A stretch of DNA of 64,000 nt, taken from NCBI GenBank assembly GCA_031363055.1, contig JANLTP010000064.1:1-64000 (forward strand), given 5' to 3'. The translations under genes and the position numbers were made by a program. This document shows, in pieces, positions 43,651 through 51,882 of this stretch. Under the pieces are notes generated by a model. That model had not been told where the DNA came from. It saw only the letters and a program-made list of their open reading frames with translations, and ran no database searches. Position 1 is the first letter of the stretch. Each line of letters begins with the position of its first letter. This stretch comes from JANLTP01 sp031363055. GTDB lineage: Bacteria; Pseudomonadota; Gammaproteobacteria; Burkholderiales; Burkholderiaceae_E.

Positions 43651-44829
43651 ATGATCAGTTTTAGTCTCGAACCCAAAGACGAGGCCCTGGCCCGAAAAGT
43701 CGAGGAGTTTGTTCGCGAATCGGTGATCCCCTACGAAACCGATCCGCGCAACACCGCCCATGGTCCGACCGAGGAGTTGCGTCGCGAATTGAACGAATTG
43801 GCGCGCAAGGCCGGCGTGCTGGCGACCCATGTCGCGCCTGAATTCGGTGGCCTGGGCCTGTCGCAGATGCAACGCGCGCTGGTGTTTGAGGCGGCCGGCT
43901 ACTCGCCGCTCGGGCCGATCGCCGTGCATTGTTCGGCGCCCGACGAAGGCAATATGCATATGCTCGAGCTGATCGGCAGCCCGGCGCAAAAACACAAGTA
44001 CCTGGTGCCGCTGGCCAGCGCGGTCAGCCGGTCCTGCTTTGCCATGACCGAACCCGGCACTGGCGCCGGCTCCGATCCCTCGATGCTGTCAACCTCGGCG
44101 GTCGGCGACGGCAAGCGCTTTGAAGTCAGTGGCCGAAAATGGCTGATTACCGGCTTTGACGGCGCACCGTTCATGATTCTGATGGCGCGCACCGTCGTCA
44201 ATGGCGCCGATGTCGGCGCCACCATGTTCCTGGTCGATCTACCCAATCCGGCCGTCCAATGCGTGCGCTCGATTGACTCGATGGACTCGTCATTCACCGG
44301 TGGCCATGCCGAACTCGATATTCAAGGGCTGGTCGTCAGCGCCGATGATGTGCTCGGTGAAATCGGCAAGGGCTTTCGCTATGCGCAGGTTCGTCTGGCG
44401 CCGGCCCGACTGACCCACTGCATGCGCTGGTTGGGCGCGGCCCGCCGGGCACAAGACATCGCACTCGACTATTCGCGCCGCCGCCAATCGTTTGGCAAAT
44501 CGCTGGGCGAACATCAAGGCGTCGGCTTCATGTTGGCCGACAACGACATGGACTTGCACATTGCTCGATTGGTCACGCGCGAGGCCGCCTGGCAGCTCGA
44601 TCAGGGCAGCAAGGGCAATATGGAATCGAGTCGCGCCAAGGTGATCGTATCCGAAGCCCTGTATCGGGTGGCCGATCGCTGCGTGCAGATTTTGGGGGGC
44701 AGTGGGCTGACCAGCGACACGCCGGTCGCCCAGATTTTTCGAGAGCTGCGGGCGTTCCGGGTGTATGACGGCCCGTCCGAAGTGCATCGCTTCAGCCTGG
44801 CGCGCCGCTTGCTCGCCGGCAAACATTAA
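43651..44829 (+). CDS. acyl-CoA dehydrogenase
   Basis: A 392-residue flavin-dependent acyl-CoA dehydrogenase. Visible motifs are CFAMTEPGTGAGSDPSM, the FAD/substrate loop GRKWLITGFDGAPFMILMAR, and the C-terminal QILGGSGLTSDTPVAQIFRE with RVYDGPSEVHRFSLARRL. The catalytic Glu is likely in the DGPSEVHR region. ATG 43651 has GGAG seven bases upstream. It probably removes hydrogen from the acyl-CoA made by the nearby synthetase. Confidence 0.94.
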   Translation: MISFSLEPKDEALARKVEEFVRESVIPYETDPRNTAHGPTEELRRELNELARKAGVLATHVAPEFGGLGLSQMQRALVFEAAGYSPLGPIAVHCSAPDEGNMHMLELIGSPAQKHKYLVPLASAVSRSCFAMTEPGTGAGSDPSMLSTSAVGDGKRFEVSGRKWLITGFDGAPFMILMARTVVNGADVGATMFLVDLPNPAVQCVRSIDSMDSSFTGGHAELDIQGLVVSADDVLGEIGKGFRYAQVRLAPARLTHCMRWLGAARRAQDIALDYSRRRQSFGKSLGEHQGVGFMLADNDMDLHIARLVTREAAWQLDQGSKGNMESSRAKVIVSEALYRVADRCVQILGGSGLTSDTPVAQIFRELRAFRVYDGPSEVHRFSLARRLLAGKH

Positions 44830-44831
44830 TT

Positions 44832-44871
44832 GATGTCAGCCGATGTCAGCCGATGTCAGTCGATGTCCGTC
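44832..44871. repeat. four-copy 10-bp tandem repeat
   Basis: Directly after the acyl-CoA dehydrogenase stop, gatgtcagcc occurs twice perfectly and twice with one or two changes. The copies contain no recognisable hairpin, and they do not look like a terminator. Confidence 0.7.
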
Positions 44872-44940
44872 CGTAAAGATCTCGCGCACGTGTGAGTACT
44901 GCGTAAGCAATATTTCAATGCAACCTTGAGGAGCTGTATC

Positions 44941-45480
44941 TTGCCAAGAATTCCGTTTGTCGCTGAAACACTAACTGAGCCGCGCGAGGTCGTTGAAGCC
45001 ATAAAGAAACGTCGCGGCGGCAAGTTTCTGGCGCTCGATCGCATGTTGCTGAACAGCCCGCCGGTTGCGATGGGCTGGAACAGTCTGATGGGTGCCGTTC
45101 GCACGCAAATGTCGCTACCCGGCAAATGGCGCGAACTGGCCATGTGTGTAGTCGCGGTGCTCAATGGTGCCGAGTACGAGTTCGTCGCGCATGCGCCGAT
45201 CTTCGTCAAGGAAGGGGGACGCGAGGAACAGATCGCAGCGATGCGCGACGTGTTCGCAGCGACTTCGGACCATCGGCACTTCGACGAGGCCGAGCGAGCG
45301 GTTATACAAATGACGATTGAAATCACCCGCAGCGTGCATGTCAGCGATGCCACCTTTGCGGCCGCGCGCCGACATCTGCCGAACGATCAGCAGATGTTCG
45401 AGCTGATCACGGTGATCGCGGCGTACAACATGGTGTCGCGAGTGCTGGTGGCTACCGGGATTCGGCCGGAGGATCATTGA
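44941..45480 (+). CDS. carboxymuconolactone decarboxylase / AhpD-like family protein
   Basis: A 179-residue protein of the CMD/AhpD family, mostly helical with WRELAMCVVAVLNGAEYEFVAH as the conserved core (His in AEYEFVAHAP is expected at the active site). The AhpD Cys-x-x-Cys pair is absent, so peroxide reduction is unlikely. The start is TTG 44941, with GAGGAG seven bases upstream; a TTG five codons earlier lacks a proper site. It lies downstream of the acyl-CoA dehydrogenase gene. Confidence 0.85.
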   Translation: MPRIPFVAETLTEPREVVEAIKKRRGGKFLALDRMLLNSPPVAMGWNSLMGAVRTQMSLPGKWRELAMCVVAVLNGAEYEFVAHAPIFVKEGGREEQIAAMRDVFAATSDHRHFDEAERAVIQMTIEITRSVHVSDATFAAARRHLPNDQQMFELITVIAAYNMVSRVLVATGIRPEDH

Positions 45481-45542
45481 TTGGGGAAAATCAAGAGCGC
45501 ATTGCGCCGTTTGATGTACAGGCGGAGTAGTGGTGAGATGCG

Positions 45543-45912
45543 ATGAAAATTCAATCCGCGCAGAGCTTGCGCGATCAAATGCGGGCGGTTGTCCAGGGAG
45601 GACGACCTGCAAAGGCTGACGCGTCGAGCCCCAGTTTTGAAAGCGCAGGCGTTGTTGCGGCTTCTGAATCCAGAGAATCGCGCGCTGCTTGCTCTGATCG
45701 ATGCCGAGCGGCCGCAGTCGATGGCGCAGTTGGCGAAGCTGGCCGGGCGGGCCGAATCGAATCTGAGCCGCACGCTGGCCAAACTGCAGGCGATGGCGAT
45801 TGTGCGAGTGGTCCCAGGTACGAGGCGCTCGCGGATTCCGCAGTTGGTGGTACGCCGATTTCAACTTGAGATCGATGTGCGTCAGTTGCAGGAACACATT
45901 GCGGTCGGCTGA
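45543..45912 (+). pseudogene. MarR-like (HVO_A0114-type) antitoxin, frameshifted
   Basis: From ATG 45543 (GGTGAG five bases upstream) the frame encodes MKIQSAQSLRDQMRAVVQGG and reaches SPSFESA near base 45645. Past this point the family-like sequence continues in another frame: QALLRLLNPENRALLALIDA, QSMAQLAKLAGRAESNLSRT, then AIVRVVPGTRRSRIPQ, a winged-helix DNA-binding domain as in TumA-type antitoxins. A one- or two-base indel at about 45645-45650 has split the gene, unless it is a sequencing error. The toxin gene usually found just upstream is missing or reduced to a few codons after the preceding stop. Confidence 0.65.
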
Positions 45913-46199
45913 ACTGCTGACAGTTCATTCTCCGACCGATGTTGGCAAGGGGCTGGGATTCCTGGCGGCGTAGCCTATGTCTGTGGGCGAAGTGCCAGTC
46001 GAGGGGATTACGTCAGACCGGCTGATTTTCAGCAGATTAGTTGCTGTTCAACAGAATTTGTGGGGTTTTGGGCGGCTTATTTGGACGAATGATAACGTCC
46101 GTTATCTGACATAGATAAAGTCGCTTCAACGTGTTTGAGTTCAACGGCTGCCGAAGGTAGTCCGATTGAGTGAATGGTTCGGGCGTACACTATCAATGC
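45913..46199. other. non-coding spacer with one palindrome
   Basis: No gene recognised in about 290 bases. The only structure seen is the 16-base palindrome at 46091-46106. The base composition is lower in GC than in the neighbouring genes. Confidence 0.5.
46091..46106. repeat. 7-bp inverted repeat with 2-bp spacer
   Basis: gataacg and cgttatc flank tc as perfect arms. It sits at the edge of the decayed ATPase gene. It might be an operator or a recombination or transposon end; nothing decides between these. Confidence 0.5.
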
Positions 46200-46640
46200 T
46201 CATGAGGGAATGCCTTTCCGATGGGGATCTACAAGCGACTTTCTTACCTCGCTCAAAAAGGCCCAAACATCATCGGAACTTGGGCGCACGTAGGCGGGAT
46301 TTGCTGGGTCTTCGCCCAATTTTTTCGAACATGTCAATGAGCCACGACGGACCATGTCCGGTAGCACCAAGGTTCTTCATCCAAGACTCAAGCTCGCCCC
46401 TGGCACGACAAATATTCCATAGGCCCGCAACTGGGCCAGCAGATCCTCTGCCGCTTGGCGGTCGTTAGGTTGCAGGATTTGAAGGCCGCCATCGCGTTTC
46501 ATATCCTTCCCAGTGGCATCCATGGCGGCCTTGATCGCTGCGCGCATTGTTGCGAGCGAACCGTGCGACAGCAGCGGAACGTCGGAACTAAACTGAAGTT
46601 CCATCGCCGATTGGGCGAGTTGTTGTGTTCCATCAAGCAC
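46200..46640 (-). pseudogene. 3' remnant of an AAA-type ATPase/OLD-like nuclease, with frameshifts
   Basis: Three frames on the minus strand together give one family-like C-terminus. The first (from 46640) reads LAQSAMELQFSSDVPLLSHG and DLLAQLRAYGIFVVPG; the second continues ELESWMKNLGATGHGPSWLI and DMFEKIG; the third ends EDPANPAYVRPSSDD, VWAFLSEVRKSLVDPHRKG and a stop at 46200-46202. Such an ending (VP-GELESWL, then VWAFLSEVR) is seen in large AAA-family ATPases related to OLD nucleases. At least two indels separate the frames, and the 5' three quarters of the gene are missing, so this is a decayed fragment of a probable phage-defence or DNA-repair gene. Confidence 0.65.
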
Positions 46641-47356
46641 TTGGCATGAGTTTCGGGTTTGAGTTTCTGACTACAGTTTGATCGACTGCACCAGAGCGAG
46701 TGCGCGGAGTTGTTTGGCGGTGGCTTTGGTCGTGATCTCGACGTTGCAATTGGCGCATACGCTTAGCCAGGCTGCGCGATTCGGACCGGCCATTCAGAAC
46801 CCGTGTACCCTGCTGGGCGGTCAGTACCCTTCGCGTCAGTCGATGCTCGACGATCTGAAACAGCGCAGCGACCGGATCGAGTCCACGAAGGCGGCGCTGG
46901 CAAAAACTGGCGGCGCAAAGCGGGACGCGGGTGTCATACCGGACGAGTTGCTCTATCCTGTACAGCGCTAGTGAAACGCATTGCAATCCGGGGCGACATC
47001 GCCGGCAGCCGTCATCGCTTTCGCGCCCTCGCCTGAGCTGAGGCCATGCTTTAGCGCGCGAGCGCCAAGGCTCTATTTGCGGCAAACGCGATTCCAGCAT
47101 CCGAACTCAAAGCGCGAAATATCGAACGCGATCGGCATCTGGAACTCAATGCGCCAAAGTAATCGGCAATCATAGCTAGAAAATAGGTTATCGGTATAGT
47201 GTGCCGTGAGTCGAGACGTAAGAAAGGTTAATAGTCTTGGTTGATCATCGATCCGGCCTCGGGCACACAAGAATCGAGAAGGACACTCCCCATGCAGATC
47301 GATATCGGCTATGCCCCGGCTGGGATGTAACTGAATACGGCAAGGGCGCGCGGCCC
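46641..47356. other. remnant-rich region without a convincing gene
   Basis: About 716 bases with no gene that can be supported. Bases 46678-46971 are open on the plus strand from a TTG (97 codons, hydrophobic start, no ribosome site). On the minus strand, 46671-46793 encodes a possible 40-residue peptide with a Cys-Ala-Asn-Cys motif. A ten-codon frame with a good ribosome site starts at 47292 (MQIDIGYAPAG, stop). The GC content drops near 47170-47230. It looks like debris between the ATPase remnant and the methyltransferase. Confidence 0.4.
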
Positions 47357-48409
47357 CTAAATCGGTGCGGATTCGATGATGCAGTACGGGCCACCCAATG
47401 CCTGCAAGTGGGTGATTCGCAACTCTGCAGCGGCCAGTAGTTCCCGATACTGAGTTTCCGTCCGTTCACGTCCGCCCGTGCCAACGAGCATGTTGAGGTC
47501 GGACCGTGCAATGCCCTGATCGTGAGGTGAATCACAAAAGTACTGCGGTGCGATGCGCTCGATAACGAACAACTTGGCGTTCGGTGCCATCACGCGGCGG
47601 CAGTTGCGCAGAATGTTCACCGCTTGATCGTCATCCCAATCGTGCAGAACACTCTTCAAAAGATATGCATCCGCTCCAGCAGGAACCATGTCCAAGAAAC
47701 TGCCGGTGACCAGCGTGCAACGATCTTCGACGCCTGCGGCGGCCAGACGACTGCCGGCGGCAGCGGTCGCGTGCGCAAGGTCGAACACGATCCCGCGTGC
47801 GGACGGGTATTCAGAGAGAATCGATGCGATCAGTTCGCCGTAGCCGCCGCCAACGTCGACGATGAGGTGCATCCCGGAAAAGTTCACGGCTCGCGCCACG
47901 GCAAAGGCGATTGGCCGTGTCAGGTCGACCATCGCGCGGTTGAACAACAGCGCGCCCTGCGCATCGTCCTCCAGATGGTGAAAGCCGTCAGCCCCGCTTG
48001 TCTGCTTGCGAAGGCTGTCCCCGCTGCGGACACTTTGCACGAGGCGGCCCCAAGTCGCCCAGGACTGCGTGCCGCAAAACTCGGCCCACGCCGCGAGCGA
48101 TTCGGGAACATCTTCGCGCAGCAGCGCACCCATTGGCGTGAGCTCGAACCGCCCGTTCGCAGATTCGGTCAACACGTCGATGCTTGTCAGGGCACGCAGA
48201 AGTCGAGTAAGGGACGGCCCATGACAGTGCGTGGCTTGCGCCAATGCGTTGGCGGTCTGCGGTCCGTCGCGCAGCAGCTCGGGCAGGCGCAGCTGGGTGG
48301 CCACCGATACCGCCTGCGTTGTCCAGTTCGCGTTGATGAGCCAGAGCAGCCGCGCCCGCGCGTCGACGATTTGGGTTGCCGTGGCAGACGGCGATTCGTG
48401 CGTTGTCAT
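47357..48409 (-). CDS. SAM-dependent O-methyltransferase (family 2)
   Basis: A 350-residue methyltransferase of the plant/CrtF-like O-methyltransferase class. An N-terminal winged-helix dimerisation domain (about 1-110, LRDGPQTANALAQATHCHGP) precedes the SAM-binding domain with IVDVGGGYGELIASILSEYP and the signature SVLHDWDDDQAVNILRNC, whose His is the usual catalytic base. ATG at 48407-48409 has AAGGA upstream. It follows the Bug gene with a 32-bp gap on the same strand, an unusual pairing. Substrates are likely phenols or similar hydroxyl groups. Confidence 0.9.
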   Translation of the reverse strand: MTTHESPSATATQIVDARARLLWLINANWTTQAVSVATQLRLPELLRDGPQTANALAQATHCHGPSLTRLLRALTSIDVLTESANGRFELTPMGALLREDVPESLAAWAEFCGTQSWATWGRLVQSVRSGDSLRKQTSGADGFHHLEDDAQGALLFNRAMVDLTRPIAFAVARAVNFSGMHLIVDVGGGYGELIASILSEYPSARGIVFDLAHATAAAGSRLAAAGVEDRCTLVTGSFLDMVPAGADAYLLKSVLHDWDDDQAVNILRNCRRVMAPNAKLFVIERIAPQYFCDSPHDQGIARSDLNMLVGTGGRERTETQYRELLAAAELRITHLQALGGPYCIIESAPI

Positions 48410-48441
48410 GGGAGAATCCTTTTGCTTTGCACCGCGCTGCA

Positions 48442-49422
48442 TCATTCGATCTTGATGCCAGCGTCGCGAATGATCTTGTTCCATTTTGCGTGCTCAGCGC
48501 GGATGGTGGCGGCGAATACGTCCGGCGGATCGGTGCGGGCATCGGCACCGACCTCGCCAAACCATGCGCGGGCCTCCGGCGTCGCGAGAATGGTGCTGAT
48601 GTCCCGATACAGCCGTGCCACGATGATTTTCGGAGTGGCCGCTGGCACGGCAATGCCGACCCACCCCTGAAACTCGGCCCCGGCCAAGCCGGCTTCAGCC
48701 ATCGTCGGCACATCAGGCAGTGATGCGACTCTTTGCGGGCCAGTGACTGCCAGCGCGCGCAGCCGGCCTGCCTTCACCTGTGGCAACTGCGCGGTCAATC
48801 CTTCGATCGAGTAGCTGATGTGGCCCGCGATGAGATCGGACACCGCTTGCCCGCCCCCTTTGTAAGGCACATGCACGGTGTCGATCCCCGCCGTCCGCTT
48901 GAACAATTCGCCGGCCATGTGCGGCGGTGTTCCGACACCGGGCGATCCAAAATTCAATTTGCCCGGTTTCGTCTTGGCCAGTTGAACCAACTCGGCGACC
49001 GTATTGGCGCGCACGTCGGGATGGACAGCCAGGAGCAAAGGGCCGACCCCAAGGTATGTGATTGGCGCAAAGTCGGCGAGCGGGTCGTAGCCGGGCCGGC
49101 TGTACAAGTGCGGGTTGACCGTCATGACGCCCTGATGAATGATGATCAAGGTATAGCCGTCCGGGGCACTGCGGGCGCCCGCCTCCATGCCAACGTTGCC
49201 GCCAGCACCGGGCTTGTTCTCGACGATGACGTTTTGGCCGAGTAGCGGTGCCAGACGCTCGGCTAACCAGCGCGCCCGAATGTCTGTCACCCCGCCCACC
49301 CCGCCCGGCACCAGGATGCGAACCGGCTTGGCGGGCCAAGGCGCTTCTTCGGCAACGGCTGGCCAATGCAGCACGGCAGCCACGCTGAACGCGAGCGAGG
49401 CCATCAGGTTCATGCGATTCAT
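48442..49422 (-). CDS. Bug/TctC-family binding protein
   Basis: A 326-residue periplasmic binding protein: signal peptide with AVAEEAPW at its end, then KPVRILVPGGVGGVTDIRAR, VIVENKPGAGGNVGMEAG and PDGYTLIII. ATG at 49420-49422 has AGGAG upstream, and the longer frame before it overlaps the divergent LysR gene. It is transcribed together with an O-methyltransferase gene and is divergent from a LysR-family gene, which probably controls it through the palindrome at 49495-49514. Its ligand may be the inducer or substrate of that unit. Confidence 0.92.
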   Translation of the reverse strand: MNRMNLMASLAFSVAAVLHWPAVAEEAPWPAKPVRILVPGGVGGVTDIRARWLAERLAPLLGQNVIVENKPGAGGNVGMEAGARSAPDGYTLIIIHQGVMTVNPHLYSRPGYDPLADFAPITYLGVGPLLLAVHPDVRANTVAELVQLAKTKPGKLNFGSPGVGTPPHMAGELFKRTAGIDTVHVPYKGGGQAVSDLIAGHISYSIEGLTAQLPQVKAGRLRALAVTGPQRVASLPDVPTMAEAGLAGAEFQGWVGIAVPAATPKIIVARLYRDISTILATPEARAWFGEVGADARTDPPDVFAATIRAEHAKWNKIIRDAGIKIE

Positions 49423-49494
49423 TTGAATCTCCTGCCCAACGATTCGGGTTGCCACCACTCTATGCGCGGTCTGGGTGCTATGGAATACTCTAGC

Positions 49495-49514
49495 GGTTGC
49501 AGACGGCTGCAACC
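49495..49514. promoter_or_regulatory. perfect inverted repeat, candidate LysR operator
   Basis: ggttgcag and ctgcaacc, exact complements, flank acgg. The site lies 29 bases before the LysR ATG and 72 bases before the Bug gene ATG, in the shared 121-bp region, the usual place for a LysR recognition site. This is inference from position and symmetry. Confidence 0.75.
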
Positions 49515-49543
49515 TTTGGTTCAAGCTCGGCGGAGGTATTTCC

Positions 49544-50542
49544 ATGGACAAGTTGCGGGCATTGCAGTATTTCTCGGCAGCCGCTGCAGAGAAGAGTTTG
49601 TCTGGCGCGGCCCGCGGGCTCGGGGTCAGTGTCACCGCCGTCGCCAAGCTGATCAACGCGCTGGAGAAGGATCTGGGTGCCAAGCTGTTCGATCGTACGG
49701 CGCGGGGCTTGACGCTGACTGCGGAAGGGGCTCGGTACCTCGAAGCATGCGAACCGGCGCTAACGCAACTTGACGATGCTGACGAGCGGCTGCGCGAATC
49801 GATGTTGCGGCCGAAAGGCACTGTGGTGGTCGGCGTTCAGCATGTCATCGCCCGCGGATGTCTGACGGCTGCCCTGCCGCGCTTTCACGCACGCTATCCC
49901 GACATCGAGGTTGACGTTCGCGATTTTCAGCGCGTGACCGACGAGCAGATCAGCGGCGTGGATGTCATGCTGGTCCTCGGCTGGCCCAAGGTGGAGGACT
50001 TGGTGCTGCACCGCATAGCCGCAGGCCGATTTTTGATCGCCGCCGCCCCGGCCTATTGGGCCAACCACGGCACGCCCCGGCGTCCGCGTGATCTGGAGCG
50101 GCATGTGTGCCTGCCGATCCGCTCGGTCGACGGCACGGTGATGGACGTGTGGGCTTTCACACGAGGTGAGGAGCAAGAGTCAGTAGCAGTGCGCGGTTGG
50201 CTGACCACCAGCAACGCCCATCGTGACCTGGTGATCGCGCTTGCACTGGCGGGACATGGCGTTATCCGGATACTGGATTGGACCAACCTGCCCGAACTCG
50301 CCTGCGGCTCATTGGTGAGGGTGCTCGAAGACTGGGAGTCGACCGAAGCGCCGCCGGTGAATCTGCTCTTTCGCGCGAGCGTGCGCCGCATTCCAAGGGT
50401 GCGGCTATTCATCGAATTTGCGACCGAACTGTTTCGCGAACTGGATCGAGTGCGCGGTAAAGGAGTCCTCGGCACCGAAAGACCTCGGTGGCTTCGGCGT
50501 CACTACGGGCGGGTGTCGGCCATCATGACGCGCACTGAATAA
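49544..50542 (+). CDS. LysR-family transcriptional regulator
   Basis: A 332-residue regulator. The N-terminal helix-turn-helix is MDKLRALQYFSAAAAEKSLS followed by GAARGLGVSVTAVAKLINAL and LFDRTARGLTLTAEGARYLE, the standard LysR start. The effector domain begins near residue 90 (GTVVVGVQHVIARGCL). ATG 49544 has GGAGG seven bases upstream. It is divergent from the Bug/O-methyltransferase unit and probably regulates that unit and itself through the palindrome in the shared region. Confidence 0.93.
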   Translation: MDKLRALQYFSAAAAEKSLSGAARGLGVSVTAVAKLINALEKDLGAKLFDRTARGLTLTAEGARYLEACEPALTQLDDADERLRESMLRPKGTVVVGVQHVIARGCLTAALPRFHARYPDIEVDVRDFQRVTDEQISGVDVMLVLGWPKVEDLVLHRIAAGRFLIAAAPAYWANHGTPRRPRDLERHVCLPIRSVDGTVMDVWAFTRGEEQESVAVRGWLTTSNAHRDLVIALALAGHGVIRILDWTNLPELACGSLVRVLEDWESTEAPPVNLLFRASVRRIPRVRLFIEFATELFRELDRVRGKGVLGTERPRWLRRHYGRVSAIMTRTE

Positions 50543-50616
50543 GACGGCGGATCGCCCGGGCCAAACGCTTAAACGAGCCTGTAAACCGCTCTGTGTAAAT
50601 AGCGACGGCGCTCTGC

Positions 50617-50937
50617 TCAAGCGCCATGATTGCGATTCGTCCCAGCGGCCAACTCGCGCAAGCGCTTCACCGCCGCCTGATACACCGCCTCGCGTTCGCG
50701 CTTACCCACCGCAATCACCAACACGATCAGCCGATCATCAATCACTTGGTACACCAACCGATAGCCCTGTTTACGCAGCTTGATCTTGTAGCAATCCGCC
50801 AGCTCACCGTGCAATTGCGCACCCGCCACACGCGGGGATTCGAGGCGCATTTTTAGCAGCTTGCGCAGCAACTCTTTGATCGAGCCATCGAGCGCGTCCC
50901 ATTCGGCGCGCGCCGTGTCCTCGAAGGCCAGTCTGTA
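50617..50937 (-). CDS. RelE/ParE-family toxin, start codon uncertain
   Basis: The frame encodes a RelE-type toxin: YRLAFEDTARAEWDALDGSI, then LLRKLLKMRLESPRVAGAQL, ADCYKIKLRKQGYRLVYQVI and VLVIAVGKREREAVYQAAVK. The fold and length (about 105 residues) fit an mRNA-cutting toxin. No ATG, GTG or TTG precedes the conserved start in frame back to the antitoxin's stop, and the first usable start is TTG at 50871, which would remove 22 conserved residues. The gene may be silenced by a lost start or begin at a non-canonical codon. The antitoxin gene lies directly upstream. Confidence 0.75.
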   Translation of the reverse strand, partial: YRLAFEDTARAEWDALDGSIKELLRKLLKMRLESPRVAGAQLHGELADCYKIKLRKQGYRLVYQVIDDRLIVLVIAVGKREREAVYQAAVKRLRELAAGTNRNHGA

Positions 50938-50973
50938 CTGACCGCAGGCGCAGGTGAAACCGCGCCTTTGCGC

Positions 50974-51231
50974 TTAGTCACTGTCAATATCGACTTCGGT
51001 GTAGTTTCCCTGCGCTGCACTGGCGATGCGCGCTTTGAGCAGCGGCAGCAACTGCGCATTGTCGACTTCATCGATCAGCGCTTCAAACAACTCCGGATCG
51101 ACGATGTAAAACGCCGCCTTGTTGCGGTTCAGCACGGCCACCGGCCGCGTGCCCGCATCGCGCAACACCTTGGCCGGGTTCTTCTTGAAATCCGACATAC
51201 AAATGGTCAAGTCGGTCAGCAAGGTTTGCAT
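50974..51231 (-). CDS. Phd/YefM-family antitoxin
   Basis: An 85-residue antitoxin. It starts QTLLTDLTICMSDFKKNPAK, followed by VLNRNKAAFYIVDPELFEAL, the usual Phd/YefM dimerisation and DNA-binding part, and ends in an acidic tail (TEVDIDSD). ATG at 51229-51231 has GGAGA upstream. It precedes the RelE toxin gene with about 37 bases between, and a 24-bp palindrome about 48 bases upstream is a likely autoregulatory site. The system would be functional on the antitoxin side even if the toxin start is lost. Confidence 0.9.
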   Translation of the reverse strand: MQTLLTDLTICMSDFKKNPAKVLRDAGTRPVAVLNRNKAAFYIVDPELFEALIDEVDNAQLLPLLKARIASAAQGNYTEVDIDSD

Positions 51232-51278
51232 GGAATGGTTCTCCGTGACATTTTGTAAGCGCATATTACAGAGCTGAT

Positions 51279-51302
51279 AATAGCTCTTTTAAAAGAGCTA
51301 TT
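51279..51302. promoter_or_regulatory. 24-bp perfect palindrome, candidate antitoxin operator
   Basis: aatagctctttt and aaaagagctatt are exact complements without a spacer. It lies upstream of the Phd/YefM antitoxin gene, where such proteins bind to repress their own operon. A terminator is less likely because there is no loop. Confidence 0.75.
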
Positions 51303-51491
51303 TTGTTATCCTCAGCGCTCATGTCGGTTTCCCTTCGGCGAGTTGGTGCGTAACTTTAAGTTGGACGTCCCTTCGACGCGCGCGTATCCTGATGCGGCAG
51401 CGTTCTGCGAAACAATCGCTGCCGCGCGGCGGCAGGTAACCAAGCCGCTCACTCTTGTCATTGGATACCAAACTCGAGTCAAGGAGAGATC

Positions 51492-51806
51492 ATGATCAAA
51501 GTCAGTGTGATGTACCCGAACACCCCCGGAGCCCGTTTCGACCACGGCTACTACAAAGACAAGCACATGCCGATGTGCCAGAGCAAATTTGGCGCCGCCT
51601 GCACGCACTACACGGTCGATCGTGGACTGGCTGGTGGAGCGCCCGGTGCGCCGGCCGCGTACGTCGCCATGTGCCATTTCTTCTTCAATTCCGTCGAGGC
51701 ATTTCAAGCGGCAATGGGCCCGAACGCGCAGGCAATCATGGCGGACATTCCCAACTACACGGATCTGGCCCCGGTTATTCAAATCAGCGAGGTTGTCGTC
51801 GCCTGA
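51492..51806 (+). CDS. EthD-family protein
   Basis: A 104-residue dimeric alpha/beta-barrel protein of the EthD family: IKVSVMYPNTPGARFDHGYY, KDKHMPMCQSKFG and a C-terminal PVIQISEVVV. EthD proteins support P450 systems for ether breakdown or act as small barrel isomerases. The gene is alone here, between a toxin-antitoxin operon and a decayed Bug gene. A ribosome site AGGAGAG lies upstream of ATG. The function is unknown. Confidence 0.85.
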   Translation: MIKVSVMYPNTPGARFDHGYYKDKHMPMCQSKFGAACTHYTVDRGLAGGAPGAPAAYVAMCHFFFNSVEAFQAAMGPNAQAIMADIPNYTDLAPVIQISEVVVA

Positions 51807-51882
51807 GAGCGTCTGTGCGTGGCTTGCTCGCAAGGCGCAGTTCGGTGACCTGTGGCATCTACCAGCGTCGCTGCGAAGGCGC

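Noticed and set aside
44832..44871. 10-bp tandem repeat considered as a CRISPR-like or terminator element
   Set aside because: Units are adjacent without spacers, and no hairpin followed by a T-run is present.
46091..46106. gataacg/cgttatc palindrome considered as a dif or integron attachment site
   Set aside because: It lacks the length and asymmetric arms of dif and the core site layout of attC, and no recombinase gene is close.
46678..46971. 97-codon plus-strand frame with hydrophobic start
   Set aside because: TTG start without ribosome site and no family resemblance; it lies in a region of gene remnants, so it is listed only as unresolved.
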